Both the position numbers and the translations under genes were made by a program. Below the pieces are notes generated by a model, which worked only from the letters and a program-made list of their open reading frames with translations, made no database searches and was not told the origin of the DNA. 50,913 nt of DNA from Acidobacteriota bacterium. GTDB lineage: Bacteria; Acidobacteriota; Vicinamibacteria; Vicinamibacterales; UBA2999. The stretch covers positions 1-50,913 of the forward strand of contig JACPTI010000111.1 of NCBI GenBank assembly GCA_016192845.1. The letters run 5' to 3'. Shown in pieces: positions 33,257 to 41,310 of the stretch; within the stretch, counting starts at the first letter, position 1, and the number at the start of each line of letters is the position of its first letter.

Positions 33257-35971
33257 ATGTCGCGTTCCACGCTGTACCTGATCGACGGCAGCTCCCAGAT
33301 GTATCGCGCCTACCATGCGTTTCGCGGGCGGGGCCTGTCGAATCAGGAAGGGCACACGACGCATGCGGTCTACGTCTTCGTGACGATGCTGCGGAAGCTC
33401 ATCAAGGAGCACAACCCGCAGTACATCGCCGCGTCGTTCGATCTGGCCGGTCCCACGTTTCGCGACGAGCTGGTGGCCGATTACAAGGCGACGCGCGCGG
33501 CGATGCCGGACGATCTGGCCGAACAGCTCGACTGGGTCCACGAGGCGTGCGAGGCGCTTGGCGTGCCGATCGTCACCGCGCCCGGCTACGAAGCCGACGA
33601 CGTCATCGGGACGATGGCGAAGCGGGCGACGGAGGCGGGGTTCGACGTCGCGATTGTGTCGATCGACAAGGATTTCTTTCAGTTGGTGCATGACGGCCTG
33701 CGGGTCTACGACCCCCGCGAGGACGGGGCGTGGTACGACGAGGCCGCCGTGCAGGAGAAATTCGGCGTCAAGCCGTCGCACGTCGTCGACGTGCTGGCGC
33801 TGGTGGGCGACACGAGCGACAACGTCGCCGGCGTCCCCGGCGTCGGCAAGAAGGGCGCCGTCGATCTGATCAGCACCTTCGGCAGCCTGGACGCGCTGCT
33901 CGATCGGGCCGGGGAGCTGCCGCAGCGCAAGTACCGCGAGGCGCTGCTGGCGCACCGGGCGGATGCGCTCCGGAGCCGCGAGCTCGTGACGATCAGGTGC
34001 GACGTCCCGCTCGACATCGATATCGAATCGCTGCGGTACCGCGGGGCGGCGCGGGAGCGCTGCTACGAGCTGTTCTCGCGGCTGGCGTTCCGCTCGCTCG
34101 TCAACGAGTACGCGCCGACGGCCGACACGATCCAGAAGGACTACGCGCTCGTGACGTCGATGCCGGAGCTCGATCGGCTGATTGCCGACCTGCGCGCCGC
34201 CGGCGAGTTTGCGCTGCGCGTGATTCCCGACGAGCCGACCGCCATGCGCGCGGCCATCGTCGGCATCGCCTTTTCAACGGCCGATCGACAGGCGCGGTAT
34301 CTGCCGCTCGGCCACGAGGGCGGCGGCGGGAACGACCTGCTGTCGGCGGCGGCAGGCCCCCCGCAGGTGGAGCGGCGCGCCGCGCTCGATCGCCTGAGGC
34401 CGCTCTTCGAAGATGCCGCAGTCCGCAAGATCGGCCACGATCTCAAGTTCGACACCGTCGTGCTCAGCAGTCATGGCATCGAGCTGCGCGGCGTGGCGTT
34501 CGACTCGATGCTGGCGAGCTACCTGCTCGACGCGACGCGGCCGGGGCATCCGCTCGAGGAGACGTCGCTCGAGCACCTCGGGTACAAGGCGCTGACCGAG
34601 GAAGACGTGTGCGGCCGCGGAGCGAAGGCGGTGCGGCTCGCGTCGCTCGCGCCGGGGGCGGCGCTCAATTTCGCGGGCGAGCGCGCCGACCTGGCGCGGC
34701 AGCTCGCCAACCGGCTCGGGCCGCTGCTCGTGACCGACGGGCTCGACGGCGTCTTCCGCGAGCTGGAGATGCCGCTCATTCCGGTGCTCGCCGACATCGA
34801 GCGGGCCGGCATCCTCATCGACGGACCGGCGCTTGCCGCGCAGTCGCAGCACATCGAGGGCGAGCTGGCGCGCTACACCGCGCGGATCTACGAGCTCGCG
34901 GGCGAGGAGTTCAACATCAACTCGCCGAAGCAGCTCGGCGAGATTCTGTTCGAAAAGCTGCAGCTCCCCGCGCTCAAGAAGACCGGCAAGACGCGCTCGG
35001 CGTCGACCGCGGTCGAAGTGCTCGAAGAGCTCGCGCTCGTCCACGAGCTGCCGCGGCTGATCCTCGAATGGCGGGGGCTGCACAAGCTGAAGAGCACGTA
35101 CATCGACGCGCTGCCGCAGCTCGTGGACCCGGCGACCGGCCGCGTGCACACCTGCTTCAACCAGGCAGTCGCCGCCACCGGGCGGTTGAGCAGCTCCGAT
35201 CCGAACCTGCAGAACATTCCGATCCGCACCGCGCTCGGGCGGCAGATCCGCCGCGCCTTCGTGGCCGCGCCCGGGCACGTGCTGATCTCGGCGGACTACT
35301 CGCAGATCGAGCTGCGGGTGCTCGCGCACCTGGCGGATGAGGATGCGCTCATCGAGGCGTTCCACACGGGCGAGGACATTCACGATCGCACCGCCCTCAA
35401 GGTGTTCGGGCCGAACAGCGGCCTCGACACGCACGAGCTCCGTCGCCGCGCGAAGATCGTCAACTACGCGCTCCTCTACGGGAAGACCGCCTTTACGCTT
35501 GCCAGGGACATCGGCGTGACGAAGGACGCCGCGCAGGCCTTCATCGACGCCTACTTTGCCGGCTATCCGAAAGTGCGCGGCTTCATCGACGATCTCCTGC
35601 TGCGCGCGCGCGAAACCGGCGTGGTCAAGACCATGTTCGGGCGGCGGCGGCTGGTGCCGGAGCTGAACAGCCGCAACGGGCAGATCCGCGCGGCCGCCGA
35701 GCGGGTGACGGTCAACATGCCGATTCAGGGGACCGCGGCCGACATTCTCAAGAAGGCGATGATTGCGCTGCATGCCGAGCTCCCGCGCCGCGGCTTCCGC
35801 ACGCGGATGATCCTCACCGTGCACGACGAACTGCTGTTCGAAGCGCCGCGCGAGGAAGCCGACCAGGCCGCCGAGGCGGTCCGCGAGCAGATGGAAGGCG
35901 TGGTGGCGCTCAAAGTGCCGCTGACGGTCGACGTGGGGATCGCGGAGAACTGGAGGGACGCCAAACCGTAA
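33257..35971 (+). CDS. polA: DNA polymerase I, proofreading residues apparently lost
   Basis: A 904-residue family A polymerase for Okazaki fragment processing and repair. The 5' nuclease domain (1-290) has LIDGSSQMYRAYHAF, SIDKDFFQLV and GVPGVGKKGAVDL. The middle domain keeps the fold (GHDLKFDTVVLSSHGIELRG), but the first exonuclease site reads FALRVIPDEP where family members have an Asp-x-Glu pair, and the third reads FAGERAD where Tyr-x3-Asp is expected. The polymerase domain is complete: TGRLSSSDPNLQNIPIRT, ADYSQIELRVLAHL, RRAKIVNYALLYGK and the catalytic VHDELLFE. The ATG at 33257 matches the family N-terminus. The upstream region is a repeat. Confidence 0.96.
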   Translation: MSRSTLYLIDGSSQMYRAYHAFRGRGLSNQEGHTTHAVYVFVTMLRKLIKEHNPQYIAASFDLAGPTFRDELVADYKATRAAMPDDLAEQLDWVHEACEALGVPIVTAPGYEADDVIGTMAKRATEAGFDVAIVSIDKDFFQLVHDGLRVYDPREDGAWYDEAAVQEKFGVKPSHVVDVLALVGDTSDNVAGVPGVGKKGAVDLISTFGSLDALLDRAGELPQRKYREALLAHRADALRSRELVTIRCDVPLDIDIESLRYRGAARERCYELFSRLAFRSLVNEYAPTADTIQKDYALVTSMPELDRLIADLRAAGEFALRVIPDEPTAMRAAIVGIAFSTADRQARYLPLGHEGGGGNDLLSAAAGPPQVERRAALDRLRPLFEDAAVRKIGHDLKFDTVVLSSHGIELRGVAFDSMLASYLLDATRPGHPLEETSLEHLGYKALTEEDVCGRGAKAVRLASLAPGAALNFAGERADLARQLANRLGPLLVTDGLDGVFRELEMPLIPVLADIERAGILIDGPALAAQSQHIEGELARYTARIYELAGEEFNINSPKQLGEILFEKLQLPALKKTGKTRSASTAVEVLEELALVHELPRLILEWRGLHKLKSTYIDALPQLVDPATGRVHTCFNQAVAATGRLSSSDPNLQNIPIRTALGRQIRRAFVAAPGHVLISADYSQIELRVLAHLADEDALIEAFHTGEDIHDRTALKVFGPNSGLDTHELRRRAKIVNYALLYGKTAFTLARDIGVTKDAAQAFIDAYFAGYPKVRGFIDDLLLRARETGVVKTMFGRRRLVPELNSRNGQIRAAAERVTVNMPIQGTAADILKKAMIALHAELPRRGFRTRMILTVHDELLFEAPREEADQAAEAVREQMEGVVALKVPLTVDVGIAENWRDAKP

Positions 35972-35972
35972 A

Positions 35973-36012
35973 CCTCCAGGCCCCCGGCCTCAGGCCCCGG
36001 GCCCCAGGGCTG
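35973..36012. repeat. short GC-rich 7-nt-unit repeat after polA
   Basis: Units GGCCCCC, GGCCTCA, GGCCCCG, GGCCCCA with partial self-complementarity, filling most of the 49-nt gap between polA and the next gene. Confidence 0.5.
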
Positions 36013-36020
36013 TCTCAGGC

Positions 36021-36539
36021 ATGAGGAACGTGACCCATCGCGCCGTCTGGGTGCTGGCGGTCGTCGCCCTTAGCGGAGTGATCCGACTCGCGAGACTCGA
36101 GCTGGACGGCGTCCCGAGTCCGGTGATGGCCGCGTGGCCGGGTCAGGTGATCTTCGGCTTCTATTTCACCATTCTCGTCTTGGCGATTCAGGGGCTCCAC
36201 GGCCATCGGACCCCCGGCGCGTCGGGCACCCCTGAGCAGCGCCTCCTGCTGCTGGCCATGGCCGGCGTCTGCCTCGATCTCGTCCTCGTGAACGTCGCCG
36301 AAACCATCGGGCGCGTCGACGCCTCGTACGGCGTCGTCGTCCTCTGGGACATCGTCACGTTCTTCGTCTGGATGCGCGCGGTCGAAGTCGGCCGGCCGGG
36401 AGAGGCCTTGAGGTTCGAGCGGTCGGCGACGGTTGCCGTGGCGCCTGCGCTGAAGCTGGGCCGCGAGCTCCTTTTCGTGCCGTACGGCAGCGCATCCGCT
36501 CGCGCCTACTTCCAGCTCTCCTTCACGGCATCCCACTGA
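36021..36539 (+). CDS. small membrane protein of unknown function
   Basis: A 172-residue product with four hydrophobic segments: AVWVLAVVALSGVIRLA, GQVIFGFYFTILVLAIQGL, LLLLAMAGVCLDLVLVNVAETI and VVVLWDIVTFFVWMRAV. A C-terminal polar stretch follows. It is probably an inner-membrane protein, and I do not recognise the family. Its 3' end overlaps the end of the convergent TPR gene by 34 nt. The antisense strand is also open here, but the even spacing of hydrophobic helices on this strand supports this reading. Ribosome site weak. Confidence 0.5.
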   Translation: MRNVTHRAVWVLAVVALSGVIRLARLELDGVPSPVMAAWPGQVIFGFYFTILVLAIQGLHGHRTPGASGTPEQRLLLLAMAGVCLDLVLVNVAETIGRVDASYGVVVLWDIVTFFVWMRAVEVGRPGEALRFERSATVAVAPALKLGRELLFVPYGSASARAYFQLSFTASH

Positions 36540-37330
36540 GACCGCAGCTCGGCGAGCATGACCTGCTGTTCCTTGGCGGGGCGGGTGCGGGCGCGTTCGG
36601 CGATGAGCACGGTCGTGACGAAGCGGTCGATGTCGCCGCGCAGCGTGGCGGCCGACTCGGGGCGGAGCGGCGCGCGGACCCAGGCGGCCACGGCGGCGTG
36701 CCATGCGCGGTCGATGTCGCCGGTCCCGCGCGCGGCTACCGCCAGCCAGTAGTTGGCGGCGGCGTTGCCGGGATCGCCGCGGAGCTCCGCTTCCATCCGC
36801 TCGGTGACGCGCGCCAGCAGCACCCCCCGGCGGTCGGGCGGCAACCGTTGCGCCTCGCGATCGAGCGCGCTCGCCCACCAGTCGAGCAGGAGCCAGCGGT
36901 CGCGATCCACCAGCAGCGAGGCGCGGCTCAAGGCTGTGTCGAAGAGCTCCGCCGCGGCGCCGAACTCGTTCGAGAGGAAGAGCGCCTGGCCGAGCCCCAC
37001 GAGCAGATCGATCTGATCGCGCGGCTTGAGCGCCGCGGCCCGGACGACGGCGAGCGCGTCGCGCGCCGCGCCGAGATCGGCGGGATCGTTCGTCCGCTGG
37101 CGGTAGCGCTCCAGGTGCGCCCGCGCCGCCACGAGCGCGGCTGCGTCCGCCGATGCCGGATCGCTGCGGGCAGCCGACGCCGCGGCAATGGCGCCGTCGT
37201 AGTCGGCGGCGTTGTACAGCGCCCGGGCCTTGGCCAGCGCCGGATGCTCGGCCGCACGAAGATCGACCCGCACGAACGCGAGCAGGATCAGCAGAAGGCA
37301 CCCCGCGATGAGCGCCCCGCGTCCTCGCAT
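36506..37330 (-). CDS. TPR-repeat protein with N-terminal membrane anchor
   Basis: A 274-residue product from ATG 37330. A single hydrophobic segment (GALIAGCLLLILLAFVRVDLRA) acts as signal anchor. The rest is alpha-helical with tetratricopeptide-like pairs: ALAKARALYNAADYDGAIAAASAARS, then DQIDLLVGLGQALFLSNEFGAAAELFDTALSRA, then NAAANYWLAVAARGTGDIDRAWHAAVAAWVRAP. TPRs serve as protein-protein scaffolds, here likely in the periplasm. No enzyme motif. It is divergent from pcnB (70-nt gap) and overlaps the membrane protein gene at its 3' end. Confidence 0.75.
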   Translation of the reverse strand: MRGRGALIAGCLLLILLAFVRVDLRAAEHPALAKARALYNAADYDGAIAAASAARSDPASADAAALVAARAHLERYRQRTNDPADLGAARDALAVVRAAALKPRDQIDLLVGLGQALFLSNEFGAAAELFDTALSRASLLVDRDRWLLLDWWASALDREAQRLPPDRRGVLLARVTERMEAELRGDPGNAAANYWLAVAARGTGDIDRAWHAAVAAWVRAPLRPESAATLRGDIDRFVTTVLIAERARTRPAKEQQVMLAELRSQWDAVKESWK

Positions 37331-37350
37331 CGCCCCGATCGTAGCATTAC

Positions 37351-37396
37351 AATTCAGGAGTCAGGAGTCGGGAGAACGGGAGGCAGGAGACACGAG
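37351..37396. repeat. 7-nt direct repeat upstream of pcnB
   Basis: CAGGAGT, CAGGAGT, CGGGAGA, ACGGGAG, GCAGGAG, ACACGAG: period 7 but only one arm, with no complementary partner nearby. Its last units provide the GGAG nearest to the pcnB start. Confidence 0.55.
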
Positions 37397-37400
37397 ATAG

Positions 37401-38735
37401 ATGAGCACGCCGCTGATCGTGCCTCGCGCGGAGCACACGATTTCGCGCAAGCAGATCGATCCCGACGCGCTCCGCGTCCTCTACCGGCTCCACCAGCACC
37501 ACTACATCGCCTATCTCGTCGGTGGCAGCGTCCGCGATCTGCTCCTCGGCCGCCAGCCGAAGGACTTCGACATCGGCACGTCCGCGCATCCCTATCAGGT
37601 CAAACGCCTGTTCCGGAACTGCTGGATCATCGGCCGGCGCTTCCGCCTCGCCCACATCCGGTTCGGCCCGAAGACGATCGAGGTGGCGACGTTCCGGCGG
37701 AAGCTGACGCCGCAGGAGCTGGCGGCTGCCGACACACAGCCGCCGCACGGCATCCCGATCCGACGTGCCGAAGGCGACGGGCACGTGGGGCTGTTGCACC
37801 GCGACAACACGTTCGGGACGCCGGAAGAAGACGCCTTCCGGCGCGATTTCACGATCAACGCGCTCTTCTACGACATCGCGTCGCTGTCGATCATCGACTA
37901 CACGGGCGGGCTCGACGATCTGAACGGCCGCCTCATCCGGTCGATTGGCGATCCCGCGGAGCGGTTCGTCGAGGATCCCGTCCGGATGCTGCGCGCCGTC
38001 GCCATGGCGGCGCGGCTCGACTTCGCGATCGACCTGCCAATCGAGACGGCCATTGCGGCCCGTCGCACCGAGATTGCCAGGAGCGCCCCGCCCCGTCTGA
38101 TCGAGGAGCTGTACAAGCTCCTGCGGTCGGGCGCCTCCGAGCGCGCGTTCCGCATGCTGGCCGAACGGCGGCTGCTCGAGCCGATCGCGGCGCCGCTGCA
38201 GAAGGGTGGCGGCGAGGCGCTCTGGCGCTCGCTCGCGGCGCTCGACGCGTACCGGCGGCGCTTCGAGATGACGCCCGACGCGCTGACGAACGCCATCCTG
38301 CTCGGCTCGCTCCTCGTGCCGCTCGGCGGCGCGTCTGGCGTGCTGGCCCCGCACCGGGTGGTCAGCGGCGACCGCGAGCCGGCGCCGGCGCTCGGCATGC
38401 TCCCGCTGGCCCGCCGTGACGTCGACCGGCTGCGGCAGATCCTCGGACTGCAGCGGCGGCTGCTCGATATGAGCCTGTCACCCCGCGCCCGCCGTGCCGT
38501 GATGCACCGCGGCCCGTTTCAGGAGGCGCTCACCTGGCTCGACATTCACGGGCACGCGCCGGAGGTGGTGGAGCACTGGCGCGGCTTCATCGAAGCGGCG
38601 GGGACGTTTGAAGGTGACGCCGAGGCCGGGGCTACCGAGCCTCAACGGCGGAGGAGAAGGAGACGGAGAAGGCGCCGGCGACGGCCGTTCACGGCCCACG
38701 AAACACCGAGGCACCGAGACACAGAGAAAAAATAA
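37401..38735 (+). CDS. pcnB: poly(A) polymerase / tRNA nucleotidyltransferase family protein
   Basis: A 444-residue nucleotidyltransferase. The catalytic domain has LVGGSVRDLLLGRQPKDFDIGTSA with the two Asp metal ligands. The segment IIGRRFRLAHIRFG favours poly(A) polymerase over the CCA-adding enzyme, followed by EEDAFRRDFTINALFYDI and DPVRMLRAVAMAARLDF. After the helical RNA-binding part comes a run of about 13 Arg, reminiscent of the basic tail of bacterial PcnB, then a short peptide encoded by an 8-nt repeat element that also holds the stop codon. Polyadenylation would promote RNA decay. The next gene converges, and the repeat hairpin between them may end both transcripts. Confidence 0.87.
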   Translation: MSTPLIVPRAEHTISRKQIDPDALRVLYRLHQHHYIAYLVGGSVRDLLLGRQPKDFDIGTSAHPYQVKRLFRNCWIIGRRFRLAHIRFGPKTIEVATFRRKLTPQELAAADTQPPHGIPIRRAEGDGHVGLLHRDNTFGTPEEDAFRRDFTINALFYDIASLSIIDYTGGLDDLNGRLIRSIGDPAERFVEDPVRMLRAVAMAARLDFAIDLPIETAIAARRTEIARSAPPRLIEELYKLLRSGASERAFRMLAERRLLEPIAAPLQKGGGEALWRSLAALDAYRRRFEMTPDALTNAILLGSLLVPLGGASGVLAPHRVVSGDREPAPALGMLPLARRDVDRLRQILGLQRRLLDMSLSPRARRAVMHRGPFQEALTWLDIHGHAPEVVEHWRGFIEAAGTFEGDAEAGATEPQRRRRRRRRRRRRRPFTAHETPRHRDTEKK

Positions 38736-38770
38736 GAATTCTCGGTGCCTCGGTGCCTCGGTGTTCCGTG
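38702..38770. repeat. inverted repeat of 8-nt units (CACCGAGG / CCTCGGTG)
   Basis: Left arm 38702-38726: CACCGAGG, CACCGAGA, CACAGAG. Right arm 38740-38770: CTCGGTGC, CTCGGTGC, CTCGGTGT. The AT-rich loop contains the pcnB stop (38733-38735). It is the same unit family as 12031-12093 and lies between convergent pcnB and serC. Confidence 0.85.
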
Positions 38771-38784
38771 ATCGGCGAACGGCC

Positions 38785-39876
38785 TCAGCCGTGCCTGCGC
38801 TCGAACTCCCGCATGAACTCGACCAGCGCGTCGACGCCGTCCTCCGGGAACGCGTTGTAGATTGACGCGCGCATGCCGCCGACGGCGCGGTGCCCCTTCA
38901 GGCCGTCGAGCCCGGCGGCGGTCGACTCCTTTACGAACAGCTTTTCGAGCTCCTCGCTTGGCAGCCTGAAGGTAACGTTCATCAGCGACCGGCTCTCCTT
39001 CTGGGCGGTTCCGCGGTAGAACCCCGTCCGGTCGATCTCGGCGTAGAGCTTCGCCGCCTTGCGCTGATTGATCCGCGCGATCGCCGGCAGCCCGCCGAGC
39101 GAGCGCAGCCACTTCACGGTCAGGCCCAGGATGTAAATCCCGAACGTGTTCGGCGTGTTGTACAGCGAGTTGTTCTCCGCGTGCACCCGGTAGTTCAGCA
39201 TGACCGGGAGCGAATCGACCGATCGGGCCAGCAGATCCTCGCGGATGATGACGAGCGTCACGCCTGACGGCCCGAGGTTCTTCTGCGCGCCCGCGTAAAT
39301 CAGGCCGAAGCGGCCGACGTCAATCGGCCCGCTGAACATGTCAGACGAGGTGTCGGCGACGAGCGGCGCCTCGCCGACCTCGGGCAGCGTCTTCCACTCG
39401 GTCCCCTCGATCGTGTTGTTCGTCGTGATGTGCACGTAGGCGGCGCCGGGCGTCAGCCGCAGCTCCTCCTGCCGCGGGATGCGCGTGTAGCCGTCGGTCT
39501 TGGTGGTGGCCGCGATGTTCACCGGACCGACCTTCTTCGCTTCCTTGATCGCCTTGTCCGCCCACGACCCGGTGTCGATGTAGTCGGCACTCGCACCCGG
39601 CGTCAGCAGGTTCATCGGCACCATCGAGAACTGCAGCGTGGCGCCCCCCTGCAGCATCAGGATCCGGTAGTTCGCGGGAACGTCCGCCAGCGCGCGGATG
39701 TCCTCGATCGCCGTGTTCAGCAGGTCCTCGAACGTTTTGGAGCGATGGCTGATCTCCATCACCGACATGCCGACGCCCGGCAGCGACACGAGGTGGCGCT
39801 GCGCCTCCTCGAGCACCGGCAGCGGGAGCACGGCAGGCCCGGCGGAAAAGTTGTAAATGCGCGTGGTGGTTGGCAT
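38785..39876 (-). CDS. serC: phosphoserine aminotransferase
   Basis: A 363-residue PLP enzyme of family length, converting 3-phosphohydroxypyruvate and glutamate to phosphoserine. Signatures: YNFSAGPAVLPLPVLEEAQ at the start, GGATLQFSMVPMNLL, ADTSSDMFSGPIDV with the PLP-pyridine Asp, and the Schiff-base Lys in YAGAQKNLGPSGVTLVI. The end has GHRAVGGMRASIYNAFPEDGVDALVEFM with the substrate-binding Arg residues. It follows serA with a 4-nt gap on the same strand, so both serine-pathway enzymes are co-transcribed, serA first. Confidence 0.97.
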   Translation of the reverse strand: MPTTTRIYNFSAGPAVLPLPVLEEAQRHLVSLPGVGMSVMEISHRSKTFEDLLNTAIEDIRALADVPANYRILMLQGGATLQFSMVPMNLLTPGASADYIDTGSWADKAIKEAKKVGPVNIAATTKTDGYTRIPRQEELRLTPGAAYVHITTNNTIEGTEWKTLPEVGEAPLVADTSSDMFSGPIDVGRFGLIYAGAQKNLGPSGVTLVIIREDLLARSVDSLPVMLNYRVHAENNSLYNTPNTFGIYILGLTVKWLRSLGGLPAIARINQRKAAKLYAEIDRTGFYRGTAQKESRSLMNVTFRLPSEELEKLFVKESTAAGLDGLKGHRAVGGMRASIYNAFPEDGVDALVEFMREFERRHG

Positions 39877-39880
39877 GTCC

Positions 39881-41104
39881 CTATATTTTCACAACATGGA
39901 GGCTCAGGATGTCCTGACTTCCCGCCTGGATCGCGCCGAGCAGCTCCGGCGCCGGCTCGCCGTCGAGATTGATGCGCGCGACCGCCGCTTCCGCCCCGTC
40001 GAAGATCACGTTTTCGGTCTCCTGCACGTTGAGGTTGCGCGTCCGGAGCTCGGCGAACACGTGCGCGAGCACGCCCGGACGGTCGCGGTGCCGCACGACC
40101 AGCGTGTGCGTGGCGGGCGTGCGCCGCGCCAGGTTCACCACGTTCGGCACCTTGCCGGTCTCCTTGTAGGTCCGGACGATCCGGACGACTTCGGCGGCGA
40201 TCGCCTCCTGCGCCTGCTCGGTGGACGCGCCGATGTGATGGGTCCCATAGACCTGCGAGAGCGCGGCGAGCGACGGGGAAAAATCCGCGGTCGGCTCGGC
40301 TGGCTCGCCGCGGAAGACGTCGACAGCCGCGCGGATGCCGCGCGTCTCGATCGTCTGCCGGAGCGCCGCGTCATCCACCAGCTCCGCCCGTGCCGTGTTC
40401 ACGAAGAACGCGCCCGGCTTCAGCCGGCCGAGGATCGCCGCGCCGACGAAGTTCTCCGTCTCGGCCGTGAGCGCCAGATGCACGCTCAGCGCATCCGAGC
40501 GCGCGGCGACCTCCTCGGGTGAGTTGACGACGGTGATGTCGAGATCGCGCGGCAGCGCCGCCAGCGCCGCCGCCCCCTCGCGCAGAAAGCGGGGGCTCCA
40601 CACGAGGACGTCCATGCCGAGCGCCCGCGCGCGGCGTGCCACCTCCTGCCCGATGCTGCCGAACCCCAGCAGGCCGAGCGTGCGGCCGTACAGCCCGCGC
40701 GCCCGGGCGTACTCCTTCTTGTTCCAGCGCCCGGCGCGCAGGTCGGCCACGTTGTCGGGGATGCGGCGGTCGAGCGCGAGCAGCAGCCCGAGGGTGAGCT
40801 CGGCGACGGCAACCGCGTTCCGCCCGGGACAGTTCGCAACGTAGATGCCGCGGCGCGCGGCGCCGGCGACGTCAATCGTGTTGACGCCGGCGCCCGCCCG
40901 CACCACCAGCGACAGATCGCCCGTATCGAGCATCGCCTCGGTTACGCGCGTCGATCGGACCACGAGCACCTCGGCCTGAGACGAGGCGAGCGCGCGGACG
41001 AGCGCCTCGCCCGCGAGGTCCGGCTGGTAGAGCACCTCGCATCCCGCGGCGCGCAGGCCGTCGAGCCCGGACTTCTCGAACGCGTCCGCGATGAGAACTT
41101 TCAT
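39881..41104 (-). CDS. serA: D-3-phosphoglycerate dehydrogenase
   Basis: A 407-residue protein oxidising 3-phosphoglycerate, first step of serine synthesis. Features: NAVAVAELTLGLLLALDRRIP, NAD-binding GLLGFGSIGQEVARRARALGM, the catalytic region FFVNTARAELVDDAAL, VDVFRGEPAEP and the catalytic His in YGTHHIGASTEQAQ. A C-terminal ACT domain (TLVVRHRDRPGVLAHVFAELRTRNLNVQETEN) suggests feedback control by serine. The start MKVLIADAFEKSGLDGL at 41104 matches the family. There is no clear ribosome site upstream; the frame stays open back to a TTG at 41206 without conserved residues. SerC follows 4 nt later. Confidence 0.95.
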   Translation of the reverse strand: MKVLIADAFEKSGLDGLRAAGCEVLYQPDLAGEALVRALASSQAEVLVVRSTRVTEAMLDTGDLSLVVRAGAGVNTIDVAGAARRGIYVANCPGRNAVAVAELTLGLLLALDRRIPDNVADLRAGRWNKKEYARARGLYGRTLGLLGFGSIGQEVARRARALGMDVLVWSPRFLREGAAALAALPRDLDITVVNSPEEVAARSDALSVHLALTAETENFVGAAILGRLKPGAFFVNTARAELVDDAALRQTIETRGIRAAVDVFRGEPAEPTADFSPSLAALSQVYGTHHIGASTEQAQEAIAAEVVRIVRTYKETGKVPNVVNLARRTPATHTLVVRHRDRPGVLAHVFAELRTRNLNVQETENVIFDGAEAAVARINLDGEPAPELLGAIQAGSQDILSLHVVKI

Positions 41105-41259
41105 AAATAAAGCGAAAATTCGTGGCCCATGGACAATGACTGAGCTGGAACTGACCACCTGCTGGCGCAGCTTCTCGCGAAGCGTGGGGGCATTCAGTTC
41201 ATTCAAGCGCCGCTGCTAGGCATGCGGCCGCAGGAGCGACGGTTATCAACGCCTGCATC

Positions 41260-41285
41260 GAGCGTCCGGCTTTCGCCGGACGCTC
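41260..41285 (-). terminator. probable hairpin terminator after the Oar-like receptor gene
   Basis: A perfect 11-bp stem (41260-41270 with 41275-41285); the minus-strand loop is GAAA. It begins 26 nt past the receptor's stop. There is no T-run after it, so termination is inferred from stem strength and position. The rest of the 206-nt gap holds no gene that I can see. Confidence 0.5.
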
Positions 41286-41310
41286 GTGCTCACGCGAGGT
41301 CACGATTTGG

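Noticed and set aside
36015..37301. A 428-codon minus-strand frame overlapping the membrane and TPR genes
   Set aside because: Its product is Arg/Gly/Ala-rich and domain-free, while the overlapping TPR frame has a signal anchor and helical repeats.
41105..41206. N-terminal extension of SerA back to TTG 41206
   Set aside because: The extra 34 residues have no family similarity, and the known N-terminus begins at the ATG 41104.
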